62,500 nucleotides of DNA from Lysobacter antibioticus (GTDB taxonomy: Bacteria; Pseudomonadota; Gammaproteobacteria; Xanthomonadales; Xanthomonadaceae). Positions within the stretch are counted from its first letter, which is position 1, and each line of letters begins with the position of its first letter. The notes under the pieces are model-generated. The model was not told the DNA's origin and did not search any database. It was given only the letters and a program-made list of their open reading frames with translations. This document shows positions 29,309 through 37,673 of the stretch, one piece after another. The stretch is from the NCBI RefSeq assembly GCF_001442535.1, contig NZ_CP013141.1:4323022-4385521 (forward strand), in the 5' to 3' direction. A program made the translations under genes and the position numbers.

Positions 29309-29372
29309 AATGGGCGCAGCGCCGCTTTGTGGCTAGATTCGAGGCTGACGCGCGCAGTCCAGGCCCCGCCCG

Positions 29373-30320
29373 ATGACCGACCCGATCAGCCCGAACCTCC
29401 ACCTCAGCGGCTCGTCGCCGAGCATCGAACCGCCCACTGCATCCACCGCGCAAACCTTGAGCAGCGCCGATCCGGCGCAAGCACGCGCCGCGGTCGATGC
29501 GCTGAGCGCGCCGCAACTGAGCGGCCTGCGCAGCGAGGTCGAGGCAATGCCCGTGGCCGAGCGCGAAACCCTTGCCAACGAGCTCGCCGGCAAGCTCGAC
29601 GCGCCGCAGTTGCGCAAGCTGGAGGCCGCGTTCGGTCGCGACGGCATCGCCGCAGCGGTCGAACGCCGCAGCGGCCCCGAGGTGCGCGCGGCCTATGCCG
29701 AGGGCGCGGACAACGGCCTCGCCGATACCGCCGAGGGTCTCATCGGCCGGCTTAAGGATTGGCTCGGCCTCGACGAGCGCGCACGCGGCGATACCGAGGA
29801 GATTTCGGCGACGGTCACCAACCCCGACACCGGCGAGGTCAACGACGCGCGCTGGACCGTCGACGACGAGGGCCGGCCGATCCATGCCGAAGGCACCCTG
29901 CGTACCGTGTTCAGCGGCATCGAGCGCAGCGACGAGGAGACCCAGGCGCAGCGCACCGCCGCCGACCGCGGCGTCGAAGGCGACCAGGGCGGGCATGTGT
30001 TCGGCCACCGCTTCGTCACCGACCAGGGCCTGAAGAACCTGTTCCCGCAGAACGGCAACTTCAACATGGGCGCCTACAAGACGCTCGAGAACGAGTGGGC
30101 GGCCTGGGTCGACAAGGGCATGGATGTGCGCATCAGCATCGACCTGACCCCGCAGGACGCCGACCGACCGGACCGTGTTCGCATTTCCTACGACGTGATC
30201 GATCCCGTCGACGGCGGCAGGGTTTACGATCAGCGTGTCACCTTCGAGAACCGCGCCGGCCAGAGCTACGACCGGGTCGACGCCGGGCAGATGGATGACC
30301 TGATCGCAGCCGCTTCCTAA
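29373..30320 (+). CDS. Putative antibacterial effector with C-terminal Endonuclease_NS_2-type nuclease domain
   Basis: A 315-residue protein with no signal peptide. Residues 1-130 are Ser/Pro-rich, then helical (APQLSGLRSEVEAM, ERETLANELAGKLDAPQLRK) and not recognised. Residues 145-300 match the DNA/RNA non-specific endonuclease domain found in YeeF/EssD-type toxins: ARWTVDDEGRPIHAEGTL, then DQGGHVFGHRF (D204, H208 as general base), NLFPQNGNFN (N222 and N229 for metal), and LENEWAAWVDKG. All expected catalytic residues are present. The gene 22 nt downstream resembles a YezG immunity protein, which supports a toxin role. The route of secretion is unknown; no PAAR, LXG or RHS part is visible. 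Confidence 0.85.
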   Translation: MTDPISPNLHLSGSSPSIEPPTASTAQTLSSADPAQARAAVDALSAPQLSGLRSEVEAMPVAERETLANELAGKLDAPQLRKLEAAFGRDGIAAAVERRSGPEVRAAYAEGADNGLADTAEGLIGRLKDWLGLDERARGDTEEISATVTNPDTGEVNDARWTVDDEGRPIHAEGTLRTVFSGIERSDEETQAQRTAADRGVEGDQGGHVFGHRFVTDQGLKNLFPQNGNFNMGAYKTLENEWAAWVDKGMDVRISIDLTPQDADRPDRVRISYDVIDPVDGGRVYDQRVTFENRAGQSYDRVDAGQMDDLIAAAS

Positions 30321-30342
30321 ATCGACACGCTCAAGGCAGGAC

Positions 30343-30717
30343 ATGAACAGAGACGAATTGCTCGGCGAGATCGCGCGCCTGATCGTGGTCGACCCCAAGG
30401 CCAGCGAACGGCCCTGGGACGGATACGCGCTGATCGCCTGGTACGGCGACGGCATCAGCCGCCTCAACGGCTTCCGCTACGACAAGGGCCAGCCGGGCGA
30501 ACCGCTGACGCCGTCGGGCGTCGAGATCGAGAACCGCCTGGAACAACTGCGCAAGGTCACCCAGGTCGCCGGCAAGGCGCCGTGGCGGGTCTGCATCGTG
30601 CGCATCCACCGTGCCGACGCCGAAGTCGCGATCGACTTCGAATACGAAGACCCGGGCCGCTGGTACGTCACCCCCGACAGCGTCGCCGAGATCGCCGAGC
30701 GCGTACGTCCGTGCTGA
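30343..30717 (+). CDS. Putative YezG-like immunity protein
   Basis: This 124-residue acidic, cytoplasmic protein starts 22 nt after the nuclease effector. Its pattern is that of YezG/DUF600 immunity proteins: a helical start, WDGYALIAWYGDGI, a central VEIENRLEQLRKV, then KAPWRVCIVRIHR and VAIDFEYEDPGRWYV. In Bacillus subtilis YezG neutralises the nuclease toxin YeeF, which has the same C-terminal domain class as the upstream gene. The assignment rests on pattern memory plus linkage; a direct profile match was not run. It would bind and block the nuclease in the producing cell. Confidence 0.65.
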   Translation: MNRDELLGEIARLIVVDPKASERPWDGYALIAWYGDGISRLNGFRYDKGQPGEPLTPSGVEIENRLEQLRKVTQVAGKAPWRVCIVRIHRADAEVAIDFEYEDPGRWYVTPDSVAEIAERVRPC

Positions 30718-30746
30718 GGCACTGAGCGAGCCCGCGCCGCTCCTGG

Positions 30747-30908
30747 GTAGGAGCGGCGCAAGCCGCGACAACCGGAGAGGTGTACGTCAGCGCCTCTTCC
30801 CGAGGCCCGGAAAACGACTCGAACAACCAAAGCCGGTGCAGCGGCCGGTCTTCGGCCGCTGCGCTATCGATCATCGCCGCGTTGGGTCGCGGCTCGCGCC
30901 GCTCCTAC
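30747..30908. repeat. REPIN-like element D after the immunity gene
   Basis: Left REP GTAGGAGCGGCGC...GCCGCGAC and inverted right REP GGTCGCGGC...GCCGCTCCTAC enclose a divergent centre with a CGGCCGGTCTTCGGCCG hairpin. An additional inverted CGCGCCGCTCCT immediately precedes the left REP, making a third REP-like arm. The remainder of the 287-nt gap shows no gene. Confidence 0.85.
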
Positions 30909-31004
30909 CCCTTGAAGCAGTGCCGGCCTGCGCCGTGGACCGCTCTGCGCCCTGCCGTCAGAATGCAGACGTCTGCCCGAGCGTCCCTTCGAGGCGAGCA
31001 TCGG

Positions 31005-32003
31005 ATGAGTTTTCTCCAGCGACTGCGCGTCGACAGCTTCACCCTGGCCCTGCTGGCGGCGGTCGCGCTGGCCTGGTGGTTTCCGCTCGGCGGCGCGCCG
31101 GCCACGGCGCTCGACGGCTTCACCAATATCGCCATCGCCGCGCTGTTCTTCCTGCACGGCGCGCGCCTGTCGCGCGAGGCGGTTCTCGCCGGTGCGCTGC
31201 ATTGGCGCCTGCATCTGCTGATCTTCGCCAGCACCTTCGTGCTGTTTCCCTTGCTCGGCCTGGCGCTGAAGCCCTTGTCCGGGCGCCTGCTGACGCCGGA
31301 GTTGTATCTGGGGCTGCTGTTCCTGTGCACCCTGCCCTCGACCGTGCAGTCCTCGATCGCCTTCACCTCGATGGCCGGCGGCAACGTGCCCGCGGCGGTG
31401 TGCAGCGCCTCGGCCTCGAGCCTGCTCGGCGTGTTCCTGACGCCCTTGCTGATGACTGCGCTGGCCGGCGCGCAAGGCGCGATGGCGCATCCGGCCGAGG
31501 CCATCGCCAAGATCATGCTGCAGCTGTTGTTCCCGTTCGTCGCCGGGCATCTGCTGCGGCGCTGGATCGGCGGCTGGGTCGAACGCCGGCGCGCGCTGTT
31601 GCGCTACACCGACCAGGGCACGGTGCTGCTGGTGGTCTACACCGCGTTCGCGGCCTCGGTCGCTACCGGGCTGTGGCAGAGCACGCCGGTGCAGGCCTTG
31701 TACGTCGTGTTCGGCGTGTGTGCGCTGCTGCTCGCGGTGGTCATGCTCGCCACGACCTTCGCCGCGCGTCGCCTCGGCTTTTCGCGCGAGGACGAAATCG
31801 CGATCGTGTTCTGCGGTTCCAAGAAGAGCCTGGCCACCAGCGTGCCGATGGCCAAGATTCTGTTCGCGAGCAGCGCGCTCGGCGCGATCGTGCTGCCGGT
31901 GATGGTGTTCCATCAGATCCAGCTGATCGTCTGCGCGCATGTCGCGCGCCGTTATGCGCGCCAAGCGAAAACCGCGGTGTTGCCGGAACAGGTCGCCGAC
32001 TGA
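31005..32003 (+). CDS. Bile acid:sodium symporter-like (SBF-like) transporter
   Basis: This 332-residue membrane protein has about ten hydrophobic segments and the SBF_like signatures: FFLHGARLSREAVL after the second helix, CTLPSTVQSSIAFTSMAGGN around the first crossover, and CGSKKSLATSVPMAK at the second. These unwound helices bind substrate and ions in the BART superfamily. The substrate of bacterial SBF-like members is mostly unknown. The start at 31005 has GAGG upstream; longer in-frame extensions run through REP sequence and are rejected. It converges on the amidohydrolase gene, 25 nt between stops. Confidence 0.85.
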   Translation: MSFLQRLRVDSFTLALLAAVALAWWFPLGGAPATALDGFTNIAIAALFFLHGARLSREAVLAGALHWRLHLLIFASTFVLFPLLGLALKPLSGRLLTPELYLGLLFLCTLPSTVQSSIAFTSMAGGNVPAAVCSASASSLLGVFLTPLLMTALAGAQGAMAHPAEAIAKIMLQLLFPFVAGHLLRRWIGGWVERRRALLRYTDQGTVLLVVYTAFAASVATGLWQSTPVQALYVVFGVCALLLAVVMLATTFAARRLGFSREDEIAIVFCGSKKSLATSVPMAKILFASSALGAIVLPVMVFHQIQLIVCAHVARRYARQAKTAVLPEQVAD

Positions 32004-32028
32004 ATCCCGCCGCGCTCGGCCGAACCGC

Positions 32029-33327
32029 TCAGCGCGCGTCCTTGACCACCTCGCCGCCCTTGATCACCACCGGCACGGCTTCGAGCAAGGCGACGTTCCG
32101 GGTCGGGTCGCCGGCGACCGCGATGATGTCGCCCCAGCGGCCTTTCTCGATCACCCCGACGTCCTTGCTGCCCAGCGCTTCGGCCGCGTTCGCGGTCGCC
32201 GCCTGGATGGCCTGCGCCGCGCTCATGCCGTAGCGCTGCATCACCGCGAACTGGCGGCCGTTCTGGCCATGCGGATAGACCCCGGTGTCGGTGCCGTAGA
32301 CCATCTTCACTCCGGCCTGATGGGCGCGACGGAAGTTCTCGCGCTGGATGTCGGCGACTTCGCGGTCCTTGCGCAGGTTGTCTTCGAGCACGCCGTTCTT
32401 CTTGCCCTCGACCTGGGTGTAGTCGGTGTTGTAGATGTCCATCGATAACCAGGTACCGTGCTGCCTGGCCAGGCGGATGCCTTCCTCGTCGATCAGGCTG
32501 GCGTGCTCGATGGTGTCGATGCCGGCGCGGATCGCGTCCTTGATACCGCTGGTGCCGTGCGCGTGCGCGGCGACCTTGAGACCCCAGCGATGCGCCTCGT
32601 CGGCGACCGCCTTCATTTCCTCCAGGCTCAGCTGCTGTTGGCCGGGTTCGGTGTTGCGCGAAAACACGCCGCCGGTGGCGCAGATCTTGATCACCTGCGC
32701 GCCGTACTTGCGCAGCTCGCGCACGCGCTGGCGCGCCTGCTCGGGCGAGTCGGCGTTGAAGGGGCTGCGCTGCTGCATCGACGGCGGGAAGAAGGTCGAG
32801 TCGCAATGGCCGCCGGTGGCGCCGAAGCCGTAGGCGGCCGAGACGATGCGCGGACCGCTGAGCTTGCCCTCGTCGATGGCCTGGCGCAGGCCGACGTCGT
32901 TCCAGGCGTCGGCGCCGAGATTGCGCACCGTGGTGAAGCCGGCGGCCAGCGTGTCCTGGGCGTGCTTGACCGCGAGCACCGACCAGAAGCGGTCGTTGAA
33001 CTGCAGGCTGGTATAGCCGCCGTAGGTCGGGTCGGCATCGAGATGGGTGTGCATGTCGATCAGGCCCGGCAGCAGGGTCATGCCGGCCAGGTCGAGGCGC
33101 TTGGCACCGGCCGGCGCGGCATCGCCGGCACGGCCGACCTCGACGATGCGGCCGTCGCGGATCAACACCTGCGGGTTGTCGAGCAGGCGTCCGCTGCGCG
33201 AATCGAACAGCTTGGCCGCGGTGACCACCAGTTCGCGCGGCGGCGGCGCGGCGTCCTGCGCCTGCGCGGCATTGGCCGCCGACAGCGGCAACAGCGCCAT
33301 GATCGAGCACGCGATCCGGTTTCTCAT
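32029..33327 (-). CDS. Secreted metal-dependent amidohydrolase (imidazolonepropionase/prolidase-like)
   Basis: This 432-residue protein has a signal peptide ending at AAQAQ and the amidohydrolase-superfamily metal site: DMHTHLD (HxH on strand 1), VIKICATGGV (bridging Lys, probably carboxylated), AAHAHG and TIEHAS (His), and VYGTDTG (Asp). This layout is shared with Xaa-Arg dipeptidases of the Sgx9260 group, so cleavage of C-terminal Arg/Lys dipeptides is possible, but the substrate cannot be proven. ATG at 33327 follows GAGGAAGG. It is the last gene of the minus-strand run below the cytochrome oxidase genes. Confidence 0.87.
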   Translation of the reverse strand: MRNRIACSIMALLPLSAANAAQAQDAAPPPRELVVTAAKLFDSRSGRLLDNPQVLIRDGRIVEVGRAGDAAPAGAKRLDLAGMTLLPGLIDMHTHLDADPTYGGYTSLQFNDRFWSVLAVKHAQDTLAAGFTTVRNLGADAWNDVGLRQAIDEGKLSGPRIVSAAYGFGATGGHCDSTFFPPSMQQRSPFNADSPEQARQRVRELRKYGAQVIKICATGGVFSRNTEPGQQQLSLEEMKAVADEAHRWGLKVAAHAHGTSGIKDAIRAGIDTIEHASLIDEEGIRLARQHGTWLSMDIYNTDYTQVEGKKNGVLEDNLRKDREVADIQRENFRRAHQAGVKMVYGTDTGVYPHGQNGRQFAVMQRYGMSAAQAIQAATANAAEALGSKDVGVIEKGRWGDIIAVAGDPTRNVALLEAVPVVIKGGEVVKDAR

Positions 33328-33397
33328 CGGCGACCTTCCTCTAGCGATTGGGCGCCGGTGCGGCGCGCGCGATTGGGCGCCTGCGCGGCGCGGACGA

Positions 33398-34330
33398 TCA
33401 ACGCATCCGCTGCAGCTCGAACAAGGGCGCCGACTGCATCGACGACGGCAGCCAGTGATCGATCAGCAAGAATGCGAACAACACCATCAAGTAGACGATC
33501 GAGTAGTTGAAAACCCGCATCGCGTACAGCTCGTCGGGCGGGTTCATCAGCTTCCAGGCGTGGTAGAGGAACACCGCGTCCAGCACCAACACCCCGAACA
33601 GATAGAAATAGCCGCTCATGCCGAACACGCACGGCAGCACCGAGACCACCGTCAGCAGGATCGTATAGAACAGGATCTGCCAGCGGGTGTATTCGACGCC
33701 GTGGGTGACCGGCAGCATCGGCACCATCGCCCGCGCATAGTCGGCGCGGCGGAAGATCGCCAGGGCCCAGAAATGCGGCGGCGTCCACACGAAGATGATC
33801 AGCACCAGCAACAGCGCATGGGCCCAGTCCCACTCGCCCTGCATGCCGGTGACCGCGGCCCAGCCGAGCAGCGGCGGCGCCGCGCCGGCGATGCCGCCGA
33901 TGACGATGTTCTGCGGCGTGGCCCGCTTCAGGAACACGGTGTAGACCACCGCGTAGCCGATCAGCGAGGCGAAGGTCAGCCACGCGGTCAGCGCGTTGAC
34001 CCAGACCACCAGGATGGTCATCGACAGGGCCGCCAGGATCAGCGCGAACACCAGTGCCTGGGTCGGCGAAACCTGTCCGGCGACGATCGGCCGCCACGAG
34101 GTGCGCGCCATCTTGGCGTCGATGCGCGAGTCCAGCAGTTGGTTGATGGTCGCCGCCGAAGCGGCGGCCAGCCAGATGCCGAAGAAGCCGAGCACCGACT
34201 CACGCAGCGGCGGCCAGCCCGGCACGGCCAGGAACATGCCGACGAAGGCGGTGAAGACGATCAGCGCGACGACGCGCGGCTTGGTCAGGTCCCAGTACTG
34301 CTTGGCGGTCGGGCGCTTGGCGGTATTCAT
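33398..34330 (-). CDS. cyoE: Protoheme IX farnesyltransferase (heme O synthase)
   Basis: The 310-residue inner-membrane prenyltransferase attaches farnesyl to heme B to give heme O. It shows the UbiA-type first Asp-rich motif in [19 protein letters not shown] (about residues 63-81), the second loop [20 protein letters not shown], and [11 protein letters not shown], with nine hydrophobic helices. Its ATG overlaps the ctaA stop by one base (TGATG), so translation is coupled and heme O passes to heme A synthase. Ends in a basic LFELQRMR. Confidence 0.95.
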   Translation of the reverse strand: MNTAKRPTAKQYWDLTKPRVVALIVFTAFVGMFLAVPGWPPLRESVLGFFGIWLAAASAATINQLLDSRIDAKMARTSWRPIVAGQVSPTQALVFALILAALSMTILVVWVNALTAWLTFASLIGYAVVYTVFLKRATPQNIVIGGIAGAAPPLLGWAAVTGMQGEWDWAHALLLVLIIFVWTPPHFWALAIFRRADYARAMVPMLPVTHGVEYTRWQILFYTILLTVVSVLPCVFGMSGYFYLFGVLVLDAVFLYHAWKLMNPPDELYAMRVFNYSIVYLMVLFAFLLIDHWLPSSMQSAPLFELQRMR

Positions 34331-35517
34331 CAGGGCTCCGGCGTGCGCAGGCGTGCGAGCAAAGAGACGAGCGCGAACAGCAGCAGCGCGGCGCCGGCGT
34401 TGTGCGCCACCGCGACCGCGAGCGGCAGGCCGAGCTTGACGTTGGCGATGCCCAGGCCGACCTGGGCCAGGGTCAGCGCGCCGAGCAGGCTCGCCCAGCC
34501 GCGCATGCCGGGCGTGCGCAACAGCTTCACCGTCAGGCCCAGCAGATACACGAACACCACCCCGGCCATGATGCGGTGGGCGAGCTGGATGGCGATGCGG
34601 GCCTCGCCGTCGAGGATGCCGCCTTCGTAGTCCACGCCGATGCCGCGCCACAGCACGAAGGCTTCGCCGAAGTCGTGGCGCGGCCACCACTGGCCGACGC
34701 AGGTCGGGAAATCGTTGCCGCAGGCCAGCGCAGCGTAGTTGGCGCTGGTCCAGCCGCCGAGCGCGATCTGCACGCCGAGCACGGCGATGCCGAGCATGAT
34801 CAAGCGGCGTACGTTCGCCGCATCGGCCAGGCGGATCGGGTGGCCGATCGCGCGCCACGCGGTCCACACCAGCAACGAGAAGGTCAGCAGGCCGCCGAGC
34901 AGATGGCCCATGACCACGACCGGCTTGAGCAGCCAGGTCACCGTCCACATGCCGAGCAGGGCCTGGAAGATGATCACCGCCAGGGTCAGCGCCGACACCC
35001 GCGACAGATCGGTATTGCTCCAGCGCAGCGCCGCGGCGAGCAGGATGGCTTCGCCGACGATCGCCAGCGCCGAGGCGGCGACATGCTGGCCCTTCATGTA
35101 CAGCGGTATCGCGACGGCCACGACCGCGGCCGCGGCGATCACCTGCGGCACCCCGTAGGCACGCTTGCGCGCCGACACCAACGCCAGGATCAACACCAGC
35201 ACGCCGAGCAGGCCGGCGATCATGCGATGGAACTGCTCGCGCCAGGCCTTGTGCACTTCGACCGGACGGATCGCGGTGGCGACGTGGTCGGTGATCTCGT
35301 GGGCGCTGGTCGGCCAGGCCGCACGGCCGTAGCAGGTCGGCCAGTCCGGGCAGCTCAGGCCGGCGTTGGACAGGCGCACGAAGGCGCCGAACACGATCAC
35401 GCACAGCGCCAGCGCGACCGCCAGCCAGGCGATGCGATGGAAATTCTTCGACAGGCCGGTCTTGCTCAGGCCGTTCGTAAACGGATCGGAGGATCCGGGC
35501 TTGTTGGTTACGCTCAT
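34330..35517 (-). CDS. ctaA: Heme A synthase (COX15/CtaA)
   Basis: The 395-residue inner-membrane protein oxidises the C8 methyl of heme O to formyl, giving heme A for the aa3 oxidase. It has eight predicted helices. Conserved blocks are [20 protein letters not shown] near the N-terminus, [12 protein letters not shown] (His ligand), the central [15 protein letters not shown] loop with Cys, and [12 protein letters not shown] near the C-terminus. The ATG at 35517 was chosen over a TTG at 35538. It sits between the SCO-like and cyoE genes. Confidence 0.94.
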   Translation of the reverse strand: MSVTNKPGSSDPFTNGLSKTGLSKNFHRIAWLAVALALCVIVFGAFVRLSNAGLSCPDWPTCYGRAAWPTSAHEITDHVATAIRPVEVHKAWREQFHRMIAGLLGVLVLILALVSARKRAYGVPQVIAAAAVVAVAIPLYMKGQHVAASALAIVGEAILLAAALRWSNTDLSRVSALTLAVIIFQALLGMWTVTWLLKPVVVMGHLLGGLLTFSLLVWTAWRAIGHPIRLADAANVRRLIMLGIAVLGVQIALGGWTSANYAALACGNDFPTCVGQWWPRHDFGEAFVLWRGIGVDYEGGILDGEARIAIQLAHRIMAGVVFVYLLGLTVKLLRTPGMRGWASLLGALTLAQVGLGIANVKLGLPLAVAVAHNAGAALLLFALVSLLARLRTPEP

Positions 35518-35666
35518 TCGAAACTCGTTCCTACCCAACTCTGCTGCAACACTCGTGCGGCCGGTCGAGTCCCGGCGACTTGGTTTGTTTCATGCCGTTC
35601 CCGACCTCCCGCTCCGGCGCGCTCATTCTTGCCGTGGCTCGCGGCGCGACCGATCGGCGCCGCCGC

Positions 35667-36275
35667 TCACATCAGTTTCAGCAGCTTGGCCAGGTCGGCG
35701 CGCAGCCCGCCGGGATCGGTGCCGGGAGCGTAACGCAGAATCACGAAGCCGTTCGGGTCGACCACGTACAGCGGCACGCCGGCCGGGTCGTTCAGCCGCG
35801 GCAGGTGCGCGCGCAGCTCCGGCGAGGGGCCGAGCACGCGCAGGCTGGCCGGGCGCTTGGCGCCGGCCGGCGGTTCGCCGAGCCAGAGCACCTCGACATG
35901 GTCGGCGTCCTTGCCGAACAGCTGCCAGACCGTGTCGAGCTGCTGCGACAACTCGACGCAGGCCTCGGCGCAATCCGGCGCCGGCGCGACCACGATGCGC
36001 CAGATCCGCGCCGGCGGGTTCCAGGCATAGACGCTGCCGTCGGCCAAGCGCGGCTGCAGCGCGCGCAAGTCGGGCTTGGGCTCGAGCAGTTCGCCGTGCT
36101 GGCGGCTCACCGCCGGGTGGTGGTTGGTGAAACGCATGACCCCGGCGATCAGCATCGGCACGAAGAAGAACGCGGCGATCAGCACCAATACCCAACGGTT
36201 ACGGTTGCGCTGCCGATGAAACACGGGGTCGTCGGAAGCGGAATCGGTGGAAGCGGAGCCGGCGGAATCGGTCAT
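35667..36275 (-). CDS. Membrane-anchored SCO/thioredoxin-like protein of the oxidase cluster
   Basis: A 202-residue protein with one N-terminal membrane helix (about residues 28-47), facing the periplasm with a thioredoxin-like domain. APAPDCAEACVELSQQ contains a CxxxC pair, as in the copper site of Sco proteins, and the domain ends VPLYVVDPNGFVILRYAPGTD. The third copper ligand His of Sco is not obvious. It overlaps SURF1 by 4 nt (ATGA), so a role in CuA insertion or thiol chemistry of subunit II is the best inference. It is annotated in some genomes only as hypothetical. Confidence 0.7.
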   Translation of the reverse strand: MTDSAGSASTDSASDDPVFHRQRNRNRWVLVLIAAFFFVPMLIAGVMRFTNHHPAVSRQHGELLEPKPDLRALQPRLADGSVYAWNPPARIWRIVVAPAPDCAEACVELSQQLDTVWQLFGKDADHVEVLWLGEPPAGAKRPASLRVLGPSPELRAHLPRLNDPAGVPLYVVDPNGFVILRYAPGTDPGGLRADLAKLLKLM

Positions 36276-37012
36276 GAGGGGTCATCGTCGGAAAGGAGGC
36301 GCTTGGAACGGAACGTGAGGATCAGAGCGGTGACCAGCACCGCCACGGCGAGCGCGAACCACTGCAGCGAATAGCCGCGGTGCTTGTCCGGCGGCAAGGT
36401 GTTGGCGAGCAGTTCCAGGTCGCGCTCGTAACCGAGCTTGAGCGCGGGGTCCAGGCGCAACACGCGCGGCGCGAGCGGCGCCGACAGGCCAGTGGCCTCG
36501 GCGATCGCCTTCGGGTCGACCCGGGTCAGCAGCCAGCCCTCGCCTTCGCGGCCGATGCCCGGGCCCAGTGCGAGACCGGTCGACGGCGGCGGCGCCAGCA
36601 GCCCGCGCACGGCCAACTCGCCCTCGGGCTGGGGGATGGCCGGCAGCTTGCGATCGCCGCCGAGCGGCAACCAGCCCAGGTCGACCAGCAACGGCCCGCC
36701 CCGCACCGGCACGAAAATACGATAGACGCGCACCCCGGCGCGGCCGTTGCGCTGCTGGTTGTCGAGCAGCAGGGCGCCGCGCTGGTCGAACCGGCCCAGG
36801 CCCATCGCCCAGTCGTAGTCGCGGGCGCGGACCGGGTCGTCGGCAGCGGCCAACGGCCGCGGAGTGCGCTCGCTCAGGACCGCTGCGGCAGCATCGAGCA
36901 TGGCCTGCTTCTCGACCGCACGCCGGCCCTGCCACAGCCCCAGGTTGGCGAACAGTGCGATCGCGGCGAGCGCGAGCGTCCAGCCGAACAGCCAGGTGCC
37001 GCGACGGCTCAC
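36272..37012 (-). CDS. SURF1-family cytochrome oxidase assembly protein
   Basis: This 246-residue inner-membrane protein has the SURF1 layout: an N-terminal helix ending LGLWQGRRAVEKQ, a periplasmic domain with LLLDNQQRNGRAGVRVYRIF and LLVDLGWLPLGGDR, and a C-terminal helix after GYSLQWFALA. SURF1 helps insert heme A into subunit I. Start is one of two adjacent GTG codons (37012 or 37015) after GGGAGGAT. The stop overlaps the ATG of the SCO-like gene. Confidence 0.92.
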   Translation of the reverse strand: MSRRGTWLFGWTLALAAIALFANLGLWQGRRAVEKQAMLDAAAAVLSERTPRPLAAADDPVRARDYDWAMGLGRFDQRGALLLDNQQRNGRAGVRVYRIFVPVRGGPLLVDLGWLPLGGDRKLPAIPQPEGELAVRGLLAPPPSTGLALGPGIGREGEGWLLTRVDPKAIAEATGLSAPLAPRVLRLDPALKLGYERDLELLANTLPPDKHRGYSLQWFALAVAVLVTALILTFRSKRLLSDDDPS

Positions 37013-37052
37013 CACATCCTCCCGGCAGGCTGCGATAATCCACGCAGCGCAT

Positions 37053-37102
37053 CTGCGCGCGCTTTGCGCGCAGCAAATGCAACCGCGCGCGCGTTGCGCG
37101 CA
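37053..37102 (+). promoter_or_regulatory. Two tandem GC hairpins in the leader of the DUF2909 gene
   Basis: CTGCGCGC-GCTTT-GCGCGCAG (37053-37073) and GCGCGC-GTT-GCGCGC (37088-37102) precede the ribosome site by about 5 nt. An extended -10-like TGCGATAAT lies upstream at about 37031-37039. Confidence 0.45.
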
Positions 37103-37117
37103 CTTAAGGAGCCCGCG

Positions 37118-37345
37118 ATGAACGAGTCGCTGAAGATCCTGCTGGTGGTCGGCTTCCTGATCGTCATCCTCTGGAACCTGGGTGCAGGCCTGTATTACAT
37201 GCTGGTGGACAAGGGCCAGAGCAAACGCACGGTCAATGCGCTGACCCGTCGCATCGCGCTGTCCATCGCGCTGATCGCCATCATCCTGTTCGCGATGTGG
37301 ATGGGCTGGATCGAACCGCACGGGATCGGCTCCAACCCGCGCTGA
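37118..37345 (+). CDS. DUF2909 'twin transmembrane' small protein
   Basis: A 75-residue protein with two membrane helices (about 5-27 and 47-65) separated by a basic loop DKGQSKRTVNALTRRIA. The family DUF2909 is regularly found beside cytochrome oxidase genes in gammaproteobacteria, usually on the opposite strand, as here between SURF1 and ctaE. Its role in assembly or regulation is not established. ATG at 37118 follows TAAGGAG. It is transcribed against the oxidase genes. Confidence 0.85.
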   Translation: MNESLKILLVVGFLIVILWNLGAGLYYMLVDKGQSKRTVNALTRRIALSIALIAIILFAMWMGWIEPHGIGSNPR

Positions 37346-37416
37346 TCCCGGCTGGCCGGGCTTGGCCGGCGGATCGCAACGCAGCGGCAACCGCGCCCGC
37401 GGCGCATCTTTCGCAA

Positions 37417-37527
37417 CGTCATTCCCGCGAAGGCGGGCTCCGCCTTACTTCGACGCAGCCGAACATCCAGAGTCTTTCGTACGAGAACGTTCGAAGTCAC
37501 TGGGTTCCCGCCTCCGCGGGAATGACG
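37417..37527. repeat. Intergenic inverted-repeat element (CGTCATTCCCGC type)
   Basis: CGTCATTCCCGCGAAGGCGG at the left and CCGCGGGAATGACG at the right are inverted. The interior contains CCAGAGTC and AGTCACTGGG words often seen in this repeat class. It lies between the DUF2909 gene and the ctaE terminator. Confidence 0.75.
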
Positions 37528-37610
37528 TCCTTGTAAGTTACACGTAAGCCAACTGCCGGCGCCGGCTTCGCACCGCGGCCGCTGCGCCGCGAACCACTCA
37601 CCGTCCGCTC

Positions 37611-37641
37611 AAAAAACGAAGGGCCGGCAGCGCCGGCCCTC
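37611..37641 (-). terminator. Rho-independent terminator after ctaE
   Basis: On the minus strand, the stem AGGGCCGGC-GCT-GCCGGCCCT is followed by TCGTTTTTT. It closes the ctaC-ctaD-ctaG-ctaE transcription unit. Confidence 0.9.
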
Positions 37642-37673
37642 GTCGTGATTTTGCCGATTCCGCCGCGTCGCGC

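Noticed and set aside
29373..30320. Nuclease effector as an X-Tfe type IV secretion substrate
   Set aside because: Those effectors carry a C-terminal XVIPCD domain; here the C-terminus is the nuclease itself.
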